Below are positions 49,891 through 58,849 of a stretch of 64,000 nucleotides of DNA, piece by piece. Both the position numbers and the translations under genes were made by a program. This stretch comes from Sphingobium sp. BYY-5. GTDB lineage: Bacteria; Pseudomonadota; Alphaproteobacteria; Sphingomonadales; Sphingomonadaceae. The stretch lies in NCBI RefSeq assembly GCF_022758885.1, contig NZ_JALEBH010000001.1, positions 620,001 through 684,000 on the forward strand, in the 5' to 3' direction. Within the stretch, counting starts at the first letter, position 1, and every line of letters starts with the position of its first letter. The notes under the pieces were generated by a model. That model saw only the letters and a list, made by a program, of their open reading frames with translations, was not told where the DNA came from and did no database searches.

Positions 49891-50769
49891 TTACTGCACC
49901 CGCGTCACCGTAAATCCCCGCGCTTTCAGCAGGTCGATCAGATTCTCCCGCCCCGTCAGATGGCCCGCGCCGACCGCGATGAAGGGCCGCCCCTTCATCG
50001 GTCCGATCGCCTTCGCCCAATCGCGGTTGCGCGCGACCAGCACGGCTTCCTCAACTTGCGGGTCTGGTTGCTCGCCATGTTGGTCCTCCCTGGCGATGGC
50101 ATCCATGTCGCCCTTGACCCAGGCTTTGAGGATGAGGTCGTACAGCGCCTTCATGTCCTTGGCTTCATGCACCGTCTGCACCAGCAGCTTGGCCTGCGCC
50201 GCTTCCGGTAGCGTATCGAACGCCGCGAACTGCCGTTCCACCGTCTCCAGTCCGTCGATCGGCTTGCCCGCTTTTTTGAAGGTCTCGATCAGCACCGGCT
50301 CCACCCCGTCATCCTGGCTGACATGGAGCGCCTGCTGGCTCGCCGCCGAGAGCAGCATCGCCGCCGCCCAGCTTTCATAGCCCGACAGCAGTTGCGAACT
50401 GGTGCCGCCATCGTCGATCGCCTTGACCAGTGCGGCCTTCTCGTCCATCGGCACGCGCGCCTCCAGCGGCGGCAGGCCGGGACTGCGGCCCATCTGCTCG
50501 AACAGGGCCAGCGTCTTCTGCTGGTCCTGCAAATCCGCCGCCTCCAGCACCAGCCGGTCCGCCTGCCCCATGGCGTCCCTGATCGCCGGTGTGTCCCAGG
50601 CGACGCCCCTGGGCAGGACATGGATCGTGCCGAACAACCAGCCGTTCATATCGCCGCGCTGCACCTGCCACAGCGCCGGGCCACCCTGCGCCGGGGGCTG
50701 GGGCGCCTTGTCGCAGGCTGCGATCAGGGTGAGGGCGAAAAGGGCGAGGAGCCCGGTGACGAGACGCAT
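49891..50769 (-). CDS. TraB/GumN family lipoprotein, copy 2 of a tandem pair
   Basis: This 292-residue protein has a lipoprotein signal (LLALFALTLIAACDK) and the TraB/GumN motifs WLFGTIHVLPRG and FIAVGAGHLTG. The related Tiki proteins are metalloproteases, and two GxxH motifs are conserved here; bacterial function is not known. It is a paralog of the next upstream gene, seven bases away. Confidence 0.85.
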   Translation of the reverse strand: MRLVTGLLALFALTLIAACDKAPQPPAQGGPALWQVQRGDMNGWLFGTIHVLPRGVAWDTPAIRDAMGQADRLVLEAADLQDQQKTLALFEQMGRSPGLPPLEARVPMDEKAALVKAIDDGGTSSQLLSGYESWAAAMLLSAASQQALHVSQDDGVEPVLIETFKKAGKPIDGLETVERQFAAFDTLPEAAQAKLLVQTVHEAKDMKALYDLILKAWVKGDMDAIAREDQHGEQPDPQVEEAVLVARNRDWAKAIGPMKGRPFIAVGAGHLTGRENLIDLLKARGFTVTRVQ

Positions 50770-50776
50770 TATCGCG

Positions 50777-51670
50777 TCACTCCTTCACGCGATGCGTCAC
50801 CACGCCCAGCGCCTTCAACTGCTCCTGCACGCTGTTCTTGCCCGCTAGATGGCCCGCGCCGACCGCGACGAAGACCGTGCCGGGCTGCTCCAGCCGCGCC
50901 TTGATCCACCTGGCCCAATTGGCGTTGCGGTCGGTCAGCAGTACCTGCGCCAGTTCCGGCGTCGCCTCCAGCGATTCGTTCATCGCCTTGGCCAGCTTGT
51001 CCGGCTGCCCCGCCTGCCAATAGGTCAGCAGGTCGCCAAATTCCTTCTCCATATCCGGCAAGCCGTCCACCGTGGCGTTCAGGAACTGTACCTGCTGCGC
51101 CATCGGCAACTCGGCGAAGAAGCCCACCTGCTGCTCCACCGTTTCCAGCGCGTCGACCTTCTTGCCCGCGGCCTGCGCTGCGCTGCGCAATATCTTCTCC
51201 GCGCCCAGGTCATTCCTGTATCCCAGCCGCTCCAGCGGCGCGACCGACAATATCATGCCCGCCATCCAGGGATTGAACATGTCGAATGTCTGCCAGGGCA
51301 GGCCATAGGATTCCATTGCTGCCTGATAGGCGGTTCGCGCCTTGTCGTTCAGCCGGTCGGACAGCTTCACCCCGTCCTTCGCCAGCGCCATGGTCGACAT
51401 GGTTGCGCCCAACTGGCTGGGATCGTCCGGCTCGATGATTTCCAGCACCAACTGATCCGAACCGTCGAACGCCCGTTTCACGGTCCCGTCGAACCAGTCG
51501 ATCCCCGGCTTCATCACATGGACGGTGCCGAACAGATAGATGGTCGTGTCGGCGTCCTTGACCTGCCAGAGGGCAGGGGTGGTGGTGTTGGCGGGACGGG
51601 CCTGCGCCACGCCGCCGACCAGCAGCAGCGCGGCGCTCAGCGCGCGCAGCAAAGCGGGGATCATCTTCAT
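50777..51670 (-). CDS. TraB/GumN family protein, copy 1 of a tandem pair
   Basis: The 297-residue protein has an N-terminal signal peptide (LLRALSAALLLVGGVAQA) without a lipobox cysteine, so it is likely periplasmic or secreted. Motifs are YLFGTVHVMKPG and FVAVGAGHLAG. It shares the domain layout of the downstream lipoprotein and is probably cotranscribed with it. Confidence 0.85.
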   Translation of the reverse strand: MKMIPALLRALSAALLLVGGVAQARPANTTTPALWQVKDADTTIYLFGTVHVMKPGIDWFDGTVKRAFDGSDQLVLEIIEPDDPSQLGATMSTMALAKDGVKLSDRLNDKARTAYQAAMESYGLPWQTFDMFNPWMAGMILSVAPLERLGYRNDLGAEKILRSAAQAAGKKVDALETVEQQVGFFAELPMAQQVQFLNATVDGLPDMEKEFGDLLTYWQAGQPDKLAKAMNESLEATPELAQVLLTDRNANWARWIKARLEQPGTVFVAVGAGHLAGKNSVQEQLKALGVVTHRVKE

Positions 51671-51804
51671 CCCCCTTCCATGGGGAGCGCAGGGCCGAAG
51701 GGCAAGCCGTTTAACCCTGATTGCCGCCGCTTTTCCTTGACCCCTCCGGCCTCATGCGCCAAGGCGCCAGCCACGTAAAACAGCTATTTCAGCAAGGACT
51801 ATCC

Positions 51805-52704
51805 GTGGCCGAAGGCAAAGCGCTTTCCTTCCAGGACCTGATCCTGACCCTCCATGCCTATTGGGGGAAACAGGGCTGCGTCATCCTCCAACCCTATGAC
51901 ATGGAAGTGGGCGCGGGCACCTTCCACCCTGCGACCACGCTGCGCAGCCTTGGCCCGAACGCCTGGAACGCCGCCTATGTGCAGCCCAGCCGCCGCCCGA
52001 CCGACGGCCGCTATGGCGAAAATCCCAACCGGCTCCAGCATTATTACCAATATCAGGTCATCATGAAGCCGTCCCCGGCGAACTTGCAGGAACTCTATCT
52101 GGGATCGCTGGTGGAAATCGGCATCGACCCGCTGGTCCACGACATCCGCTTCGTCGAGGATGACTGGGAAAGCCCCACGCTGGGCGCCTGGGGTCTGGGC
52201 TGGGAAGTCTGGTGCGACGGCATGGAAGTCACCCAGTTCACCTATTTCCAGCAGATGGGCGGCTATGACTGCAAGCCGGTCGCGGGCGAACTGACCTACG
52301 GCCTCGAACGCCTCGCCATGTATATTCAGGGTGTCGACAGCGTCTATGACCTCAAGTTCAACGACGCCGGTGTGACCTATGGCGACGTGTTCCTGGCGAA
52401 TGAGCAGCAGATGTCGAAATGGAATTTCGAGATCGCCGACACCGAAAAGCTGTTCCGCTGGTTCAAGGACTGCCAGGCCGAATGGCGCCAGTGCATCGAC
52501 GCCAATGTGCCGCTGGCCGCTTATGACCAGGCGATCAAGGCCAGCCATGTCTTCAACCTGCTCCAGGCGCGCGGCGTCATTTCGGTACAGGAACGCGCGA
52601 GCTACATGGGCCAGGTGCGCGACATGGCAAAGGGTAGCTGCGAGGCGTGGATTGCTAGCAACAGCGACGAATGGGCTGCGAAATATCCGGGGTGGGCGGC
52701 GTGA
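51805..52704 (+). CDS. glyQ: Glycyl-tRNA synthetase alpha subunit
   Basis: This 299-residue catalytic subunit of the tetrameric glycyl-tRNA synthetase has the class II motifs [20 protein letters not shown] and [12 protein letters not shown], then [21 protein letters not shown]. The start is GTG at 51805 with an AAGGA site; an upstream ATG at 51754 in the same frame lacks the expected site. glyS follows after a palindromic repeat. Confidence 0.95.
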   Translation: MAEGKALSFQDLILTLHAYWGKQGCVILQPYDMEVGAGTFHPATTLRSLGPNAWNAAYVQPSRRPTDGRYGENPNRLQHYYQYQVIMKPSPANLQELYLGSLVEIGIDPLVHDIRFVEDDWESPTLGAWGLGWEVWCDGMEVTQFTYFQQMGGYDCKPVAGELTYGLERLAMYIQGVDSVYDLKFNDAGVTYGDVFLANEQQMSKWNFEIADTEKLFRWFKDCQAEWRQCIDANVPLAAYDQAIKASHVFNLLQARGVISVQERASYMGQVRDMAKGSCEAWIASNSDEWAAKYPGWAA

Positions 52705-52717
52705 TCTGCGCTTCGTT

Positions 52718-52837
52718 CATCCTCCCCTTGCAGGGGAGGTGGCAGCACGAAGTGCTGACGGAGGGGTGTTCTCCTCTCGATAGCGTGACACCCCTCCGTC
52801 TGGCTGCGCCAGACACCTCCCCTTCCAGGGGAGGATG
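52718..52837. repeat. Palindromic repeat between glyQ and glyS
   Basis: The outer arms are CATCCTCCCCTTGCAGGGGAGG and its near-perfect inverse ending in GAGGATG. Inside, GACGGAGGGGTG pairs with CACCCCTCCGTC. It would form a large hairpin between two genes whose products are needed in equal amounts. Confidence 0.85.
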
Positions 52838-52858
52838 GATTCTTGATGGACTTGAAGC

Positions 52859-55393
52859 ATGACTGACTTCCTCCTCGAACTGCGCTGCGAGGAAATTCCC
52901 GCGCGTATGCAATTGAAGGCATCGGACGATCTCGCCCGCCTCTTTACCGAGGAACTGGCGAAGGCTGGCCTCAAGCCGAGCAGCATCGACAGCTTCGTCA
53001 CCCCCCGCCGCCTCGCGCTGATCGCCCGCGACCTGCCGCTCGAAACCGCGGCGGTGAGCGAGGAATTTAAAGGCCCGCGCACCAGCGCCCCGGCCCAGGC
53101 GCTCGACGGCTTCCTGCGCAAGACCGGCCTGACCCAGGACCAGCTCGAAGACCGGGAAGGTGTCTGGTTCGCTGTCGTGAACAAGCCCGGCCGCGCCACC
53201 GCCGAAGTGCTGGCGCAAGCCGTTCCCGCCATCATCCGCGCCTTTCCCTGGCCCAAGTCGATGCGCTGGGGCGTCGCCAGCCAGACCACGGAAAGCCTGC
53301 GCTGGGTCCGTCCGCTCCAGGGCATCGTCGCCATATTGGGCGAGGAACTGGTCGATATCGAGATCGAAGGAGCATCGCCAGGAAAAGTGGGAACCGGTTT
53401 TCCGTCCGGCGATGCGGCCAACAAGAATGTCATTAAGTCAGGCTTCGCCACGCTCGGCCACCGCTTCCATCATCCCGGTGAAATCACCATTGGTGGTGCG
53501 CACGACTATGCCGAAAAGCTGCGCGCCTGCCACGTCATCGTCAGCCATCAGGAACGGCAGGCGATCATCGCGGCGAAGGCCGAAGAGGCAGCCGCCGCCA
53601 AGGGCTACACCGTCATCGAGGACAAGGGACTGGTCGCGGAGAATGCGGGCCTGACCGAATGGCCGGTGCCGCTGCTGGGCGATTTCGACCCGGCCTTCCT
53701 TGAGGTGCCGCCTGAGGTTATCCAGCTAACCCTGCGCATCAACCAGAAATATTTCGTGCTGCGCGACGCTGCCGGGAAACTGGCGCCCGCCTTCATCTGC
53801 ACCGCCAATATCGAGGCGAAGGATGGCGGCGCGGCGATCATCGCGGGCAACCGCAAGGTGCTCGCTGCGCGGTTGAGCGATGCCCGCCATTTCTGGGAAG
53901 AGGACCAGTGGCATCATGAGGGGACGGGCGCGTCGCGTCGCCGTTCTACGCGCAAGACGCTGGCCGAACATGCCGAAAAACTTGTGCGCATCACCTTCCA
54001 TGAGAAGCTGGGCACCGTCGCCGACAAGGTGGAGCGCGTCGCGAAACTCGCCCGCTGGCTGGTGGAAGAGGGGATCGTTACCCCCGACACATCCGTCACC
54101 CCAATATCAACCGTCATCCCCGCGAAGGCGGGGACCCATCTCCCGACCTCGCATCCGGACGCAGCGCCGGAGATGGATTCCCGCCTTCGCGGGCATGACG
54201 AAGATAAAAAAACGCTCGCCGACCTCGCCGAACAGGCTGCTTATCTCGCCAAGGCCGATCTCGTCACCGAAATGGTCGGCGAATTCCCCGAATTGCAGGG
54301 CGTGATGGGCGGCTATTACGCCCGCGCCGAAGGCCTGCCCGATGCCGTCGCCGACGCGATCCGCGACCATTATAAGCCGGTCGGGCAGGGCGATGACGTG
54401 CCGACCGCACCGGTTACGGTGGCGGTGTCGCTGGCGGATAAGCTGGATACGCTGGTAGCCTTCTTCGCCGCTGGTATGTTCCCGACCGGATCGAAAGACC
54501 CCTTCGCTTTGCGGCGATCGGCCCTGTCCATCCTCAGTCTGCTGACCGAAAACAAGATCCGCCTGTCGTTGGCGTCGGCTATTTCCTACAGCTTCGATCT
54601 GATCCGGCGGTCTTTCCTCAACACCCAGTTGCTTGCGGAACTCTCCAAACTACGCGGTAAAAATATTGCGGGTAATCAAGAACATCTGGGTCGTTTGATG
54701 GTCAGCATCATGGCGGGTTTCAATCCCGACCGGGCCTGGACGGGCGTGGAGCGTGACGCCGCCACCGCGCTGGTCAGCGAACTCCTCGACTTCTTCGCCG
54801 ATCGCCTCAAGGTTCAGCAGAAGGAAGCCGGCGTTCGTCACGACCTGATCGACGCGGTGTTCGCGCTGGGCGGCGAGGATGATCTGATTCGCCTGCTCGC
54901 TCGCGTGAAGGCGCTCCAGTCCTTTGTCGCGACCGACGATGGCACGAACCTGCTCGCCGGCTACAAGCGCGCCGCCAATATCCTCAAGAAAGAAGGCGCA
55001 GAGGCGCTTGAACCCACCCGTCACCCCGGCCTTGAGCCGGGGTCCCGCTTGTCTGGCGGCGCTGAAGGCAGCGAGACCCCGGATCAAGTCCGGGGTGACG
55101 GAAGTGGACTGGTCGCGCAAAAGGCCCTTTCCTACATCCCCGAAAAGGCGGAAGCTGATCTGATCGCTGCGCTCGACGTGGCGGAACCGCAGGCGGCACA
55201 GGCTGTCGCGGCCGAGGAGTTCGAAGGCGCCATGGCCGCGCTCGCGACGCTCCGCGCGCCGATCGACGCCTTCTTTGACAGCGTCACGGTCAATGATGCC
55301 GATCCGGCCAAACGCACGACTCGCCTCGCGCTGCTGGCGCGGGTGCGTGATGCAGTGCACAATGTCGCCGACTTTTCGAAAATTACGGGATAA
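52859..55393 (+). CDS. glyS: Glycyl-tRNA synthetase beta subunit with two in-frame palindromic repeats
   Basis: This 844-residue subunit binds tRNA-Gly. It begins MTDFLLELRCEEIPARMQ and contains ADLVTEMVGEFPELQGVMGGYYA and KDPFALRRSALSIL. It is about 100-150 residues longer than typical GlyS. Two segments of the same kind as the intergenic palindromic repeats lie in the reading frame: residues ~418-448 (VIPAKAGTHLP...SRLRGHDE) and ~721-748 (HPGLEPGSRL...PDQVRGDG). Outside these it aligns with the family as far as I can judge. Confidence 0.95.
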   Translation: MTDFLLELRCEEIPARMQLKASDDLARLFTEELAKAGLKPSSIDSFVTPRRLALIARDLPLETAAVSEEFKGPRTSAPAQALDGFLRKTGLTQDQLEDREGVWFAVVNKPGRATAEVLAQAVPAIIRAFPWPKSMRWGVASQTTESLRWVRPLQGIVAILGEELVDIEIEGASPGKVGTGFPSGDAANKNVIKSGFATLGHRFHHPGEITIGGAHDYAEKLRACHVIVSHQERQAIIAAKAEEAAAAKGYTVIEDKGLVAENAGLTEWPVPLLGDFDPAFLEVPPEVIQLTLRINQKYFVLRDAAGKLAPAFICTANIEAKDGGAAIIAGNRKVLAARLSDARHFWEEDQWHHEGTGASRRRSTRKTLAEHAEKLVRITFHEKLGTVADKVERVAKLARWLVEEGIVTPDTSVTPISTVIPAKAGTHLPTSHPDAAPEMDSRLRGHDEDKKTLADLAEQAAYLAKADLVTEMVGEFPELQGVMGGYYARAEGLPDAVADAIRDHYKPVGQGDDVPTAPVTVAVSLADKLDTLVAFFAAGMFPTGSKDPFALRRSALSILSLLTENKIRLSLASAISYSFDLIRRSFLNTQLLAELSKLRGKNIAGNQEHLGRLMVSIMAGFNPDRAWTGVERDAATALVSELLDFFADRLKVQQKEAGVRHDLIDAVFALGGEDDLIRLLARVKALQSFVATDDGTNLLAGYKRAANILKKEGAEALEPTRHPGLEPGSRLSGGAEGSETPDQVRGDGSGLVAQKALSYIPEKAEADLIAALDVAEPQAAQAVAAEEFEGAMAALATLRAPIDAFFDSVTVNDADPAKRTTRLALLARVRDAVHNVADFSKITG
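54112..54200. repeat. Palindromic repeat inside glyS, first copy
   Basis: GTCATCCCCGCGAAGGCGGG at the left is inverted at the right as CCCGCCTTCGCGGGCATGAC. It is read in frame and adds about 30 residues. Confidence 0.85.
55020..55100. repeat. Palindromic repeat inside glyS, second copy
   Basis: CGTCACCCCGGCCTTGAGCC is matched by the inverted copy ending CCGGGGTGACG. It is read in frame and adds about 27 residues between the helical segment AANILKKEGAEA and ALSYIPEKAEADLI. Confidence 0.85.
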
Positions 55394-55533
55394 GGAAACG
55401 ATATTCCAACTTCTACGGGAAATATGCGAAGTTAAGGGGGATATATCCTATATCCTCCTCTATTAAGCCGCTATCTGCGGTAACATTGTTGCAACGCACA
55501 AACTCGGCAATCAGTGCAGGGAGAGCCGGTACT

Positions 55534-58233
55534 ATGGTTATGACGGAAGAGGCCCAGATGAGCAGCACTTCGACCCGCTATGTCTATCGTTTCGGCGGTG
55601 GCGTGAATGACGGGGGGAAGGGTGACAAGAACTTGCTGGGCGGCAAGGGCGCGAACCTGGATGGCATGGCCGCAATCGGTCTGCCGGTGCCGCCGGGTTT
55701 CACCATCACGACGGAAATGTGCACCCGCTATTATCAGGATGGCGGCGTCTATCCCGACAGCCTGAAGGCGGAAGTCGCGAACGGCATCACCCATATCGAG
55801 GGCGTGACCGGCAAGATCTTCGGCGACAAGGCCGATCCGCTGCTCGTTTCCGTCCGGTCGGGCGCGCGCATCTCCATGCCCGGCATGATGGACACCGTGC
55901 TTAACCTCGGCCTCAATGACGAGACGGTTCTGGGCCTCGCCGCCGCGAGCGGGGACGAGCGTTTCGCCTGGGACAGCTATCGCCGCTTCATCCAGATGTA
56001 TTCGGACGTTGTGCTGGAACTGGACCATGGCGCGTTCGAGGAAGCGCTCGAAATCGCCAAGGAAGATCAGGGCTATACGCTCGACACCGAAATGACCGCC
56101 GACGACTGGAAGGGTCTAGTCGCCGAATATAAGGCGCTGGTCGCCAAGCTGTGGAACAAGCCCTTCCCGCAGGATGTGCATGACCAGCTTTGGGGCGCGA
56201 TCAGCGCCGTGTTCGGTAGCTGGCAGGCGGACCGGGCCAAGGTCTATCGCCGCCTCAATTCCATCCCCGGCGACTGGGGCACGGCCGTCAATGTGCAGGC
56301 GATGGTGTTCGGCAATATGGGCGACACCTCGGCCACCGGCGTTGCGTTCACCCGCGATCCGGCGACCGGCGAGAATGCCTATTATGGCGAATATCTCATC
56401 AACGCGCAGGGGGAGGATGTGGTCGCGGGCATCCGCACGCCGCAATATCTGACCCTTGCCGCGCGCGAGCGGGCAGGGGCCAAGCCGCTGTCGATGGAAG
56501 AGGCGATGCCGGAAACCTATGCCGAACTGGCGCGGGTGTTCGACATCCTCGAAACCCATTATCGCGACATGCAGGATATCGAGTTCACGGTGCAGCAGGG
56601 CAAGCTCTGGATGCTCCAGACGAGGTCCGGAAAGCGCACCGCCAAGGCCGCGCTCAAGATTGCGGTCGACATGGCCAATGAAGGGCTGATCTCGGAAGAG
56701 GAAGCCGTCGCCCGTGTCGATCCCGCCGCGCTCGACCAGTTGCTGCATCCGACGCTCGATCCCAAGGCGCCCCGCGACGTGCTGACCAAGGGTCTGCCCG
56801 CTTCGCCGGGCGCGGCTTCGGGCGCGATCGTGTTCGACGCCGACACTGCCGAACGTCACAGCGAACTGGGCGACGCCGTCATCCTGGTTCGCGTCGAAAC
56901 CAGCCCGGAAGATATTCACGGTATGCACGCGGCCAAGGGCATCCTGACCGCGCGCGGTGGCATGACCAGCCACGCTGCCGTGGTGGCGCGCGGCATGGGC
57001 CGCCCCTGCGTCTCCGGCGCGGGCAGCCTGTCGATCGACAATGCCGCCAAGATATTGCGCATCGGCAATCGCGAGTTGAAGGAAGGCGACATCCTCACCA
57101 TCGACGGCGCCACCGGCGAAGTGATGGCGGGCGAAGTGCCGACCGTGCAGCCCGAACTGGCGGGCGATTTCGGCATCCTGATGGGCTGGGCCGACAAGGT
57201 TCGCCGCCTCAAGGTCCGCGCCAACGCCGAAACCCCGCTGGACTGCCAGACTGCGCGCGATTTCGGTGCGGAAGGTGTGGGCCTGTGTCGTACCGAACAT
57301 ATGTTCTTCGACGCGGCGCGCATCACCGCCGTGCGCGAGATGATCCTGGCCGACAGTGAGAAGGGCCGCCGCGCCGCGCTCGACAAGCTGCTGCCGGAAC
57401 AGCGGGACGATTTCGCGCAGATATTCCTGGTGATGGCGGGCCTGCCCGTCACCATCCGTCTGCTCGACCCGCCGCTGCACGAATTTCTGCCGCATGGTGA
57501 AGCGGAGTTTGAGGATGTGGCCAAAGCCGCAGGCGTTGGTGTGGAAACGCTCAAGCGTCGCGCCGCCGAACTGCATGAGTTCAACCCGATGCTGGGCCAT
57601 CGCGGTTGCCGCCTGGGCGTCACCTATCCCGAAATCTACGAGATGCAGGCCCGCGCGATCTTCGAAGCCGCGCTGATCGTGAAGGAACGGACCGGTCAGG
57701 CGCCGATTCCCGAAGTCATGATCCCGCTCGTCGCGACGAAGAAGGAGCTGGAGCTGATGAAGGCGATCGTCGATCAGGTCGCCAAGGATGTCTTCGCGGA
57801 ACAGGGCGCGTCGGTCGACTATCTGGTCGGCACGATGATCGAACTGCCGCGCGCCGCGCTCAAGGCCGGCGAGATCGCCGAAGTGGGCGAGTTCTTCTCC
57901 TTCGGCACCAACGACCTGACGCAGACCACGATCGGCATCAGCCGCGACGACGCCGGCCGCTTCCTGACGCAATATGTGGACAAGGGCATCTTCGCCCGCG
58001 ACCCGTTCGTCAGCATCGATGTGGAGGGCGTGGGCGAACTGATCCAGCTCGCCGCCGAACGCGGCCGTGCGACCCGTCCGGGCATCAAGCTCGGCATCTG
58101 CGGCGAACATGGCGGCGACCCCGCCTCGATCGCCTTCTGCGAGGCGACGGGGCTCGATTATGTATCGGCCTCGCCCTATCGCGTGCCCATCGCCCGTCTG
58201 GCGGCGGCGCAGGCCGCGCTGGCCAAGCGGTGA
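55534..58233 (+). CDS. ppdK: Pyruvate, phosphate dikinase
   Basis: The ~899-residue enzyme interconverts pyruvate, ATP and phosphate with PEP, AMP and pyrophosphate. Domains in order: ATP-grasp nucleotide domain (YRFGGGVNDGGKGDKNLLGGKG), phosphohistidine domain with the catalytic motif GGMTSHAAVVARGMG (~residue 490), and the C-terminal PEP/pyruvate TIM barrel ending with ICGEHGGDPASIAFC. The start is ATG 55534 (site GGGAG) or 55558 (site GAGG); both give good N-termini. A strong terminator follows the stop. Confidence 0.96.
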   Translation: MVMTEEAQMSSTSTRYVYRFGGGVNDGGKGDKNLLGGKGANLDGMAAIGLPVPPGFTITTEMCTRYYQDGGVYPDSLKAEVANGITHIEGVTGKIFGDKADPLLVSVRSGARISMPGMMDTVLNLGLNDETVLGLAAASGDERFAWDSYRRFIQMYSDVVLELDHGAFEEALEIAKEDQGYTLDTEMTADDWKGLVAEYKALVAKLWNKPFPQDVHDQLWGAISAVFGSWQADRAKVYRRLNSIPGDWGTAVNVQAMVFGNMGDTSATGVAFTRDPATGENAYYGEYLINAQGEDVVAGIRTPQYLTLAARERAGAKPLSMEEAMPETYAELARVFDILETHYRDMQDIEFTVQQGKLWMLQTRSGKRTAKAALKIAVDMANEGLISEEEAVARVDPAALDQLLHPTLDPKAPRDVLTKGLPASPGAASGAIVFDADTAERHSELGDAVILVRVETSPEDIHGMHAAKGILTARGGMTSHAAVVARGMGRPCVSGAGSLSIDNAAKILRIGNRELKEGDILTIDGATGEVMAGEVPTVQPELAGDFGILMGWADKVRRLKVRANAETPLDCQTARDFGAEGVGLCRTEHMFFDAARITAVREMILADSEKGRRAALDKLLPEQRDDFAQIFLVMAGLPVTIRLLDPPLHEFLPHGEAEFEDVAKAAGVGVETLKRRAAELHEFNPMLGHRGCRLGVTYPEIYEMQARAIFEAALIVKERTGQAPIPEVMIPLVATKKELELMKAIVDQVAKDVFAEQGASVDYLVGTMIELPRAALKAGEIAEVGEFFSFGTNDLTQTTIGISRDDAGRFLTQYVDKGIFARDPFVSIDVEGVGELIQLAAERGRATRPGIKLGICGEHGGDPASIAFCEATGLDYVSASPYRVPIARLAAAQAALAKR

Positions 58234-58238
58234 TAGGA

Positions 58239-58270
58239 AAAGGGCGGGGCAAAACCCCGCCCTTTCTTTT
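58239..58270 (+). terminator. Rho-independent terminator after ppdK
   Basis: A perfect 11-base stem AAAGGGCGGGG / CCCCGCCCTTT with loop CAAAA, followed by CTTTT. It begins three bases after the ppdK stop codon. Confidence 0.92.
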
Positions 58271-58415
58271 ACCGCACACCCCTATTTTTCCGTGGCTTGA
58301 ATGGGGAACCGGGGCAAAGCTCCTCGCTTGGGCAAGGCCGTGGATGTAACCGTAGGAAAAGTGTAAAAAGGGGCTTGCCCAATCGGCCGGACGCTTCTAT
58401 CTGCGCGTCTCCAAC

Positions 58416-58492
58416 GCACCCGTAGCTCAGCTGGATAGAGCATCAGACTACGAATCTGAGGGTCGGACGTTCGAATCGTTCCGGGTGCACCA
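58416..58492 (+). tRNA. tRNA-Arg(ACG), copy 1
   Basis: 77 bases with CCA. Acceptor GCACCCG/CGGGTGC, anticodon stem TCAGA/TCTGA with loop CTACGAA (anticodon ACG), T arm GGACG/CGTTC. Confidence 0.96.
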
Positions 58493-58548
58493 TTTTTCAG
58501 AAGGGCTTTCGGTCCGGGCTTCCAGCCACGATCCGTCACCTTTCTCAC

Positions 58549-58625
58549 GCACCCGTAGCTCAGCTGGATAGAGCATCAGACTACGAATCTGAGGGTCGGG
58601 CGTTCGAATCGCTCCGGGTGCACCA
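58549..58625 (+). tRNA. tRNA-Arg(ACG), copy 2
   Basis: 77 bases, almost identical to the first copy 56 bases upstream. It differs by a compensatory pair in the T stem (GGGCG/CGCTC instead of GGACG/CGTTC). Confidence 0.96.
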
Positions 58626-58849
58626 TTTTCCAAATATGCGAATGCCGATGCCGCTATGGGCAGGCCGATCGAGACCTTTCAACCAAGGTCCGGGGCTGGC
58701 GGGTATTTGTGCTGGATCACCTCAAGCCGGACAATGTCATTATGGCCGCGCGCATTGTCGCGGACATATCCGACCCGTACCCATGAGTCCGCGTGGACAA
58801 GGCCTCCTCCCGATCCACTCCGGACATTTCGCAGCCCATTCGAATCGCG

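Noticed and set aside
56116..58110. 664-codon open frame opposite ppdK
   Set aside because: Shadow of ppdK, with His/Arg/Ala-rich low-information translation.
58626..58849. Gap between tRNA-Arg copy 2 and cobQ
   Set aside because: A frame with VLDHLKPDNVIMAARIVADISDPYP is seen, but there is no start signal and no known family.
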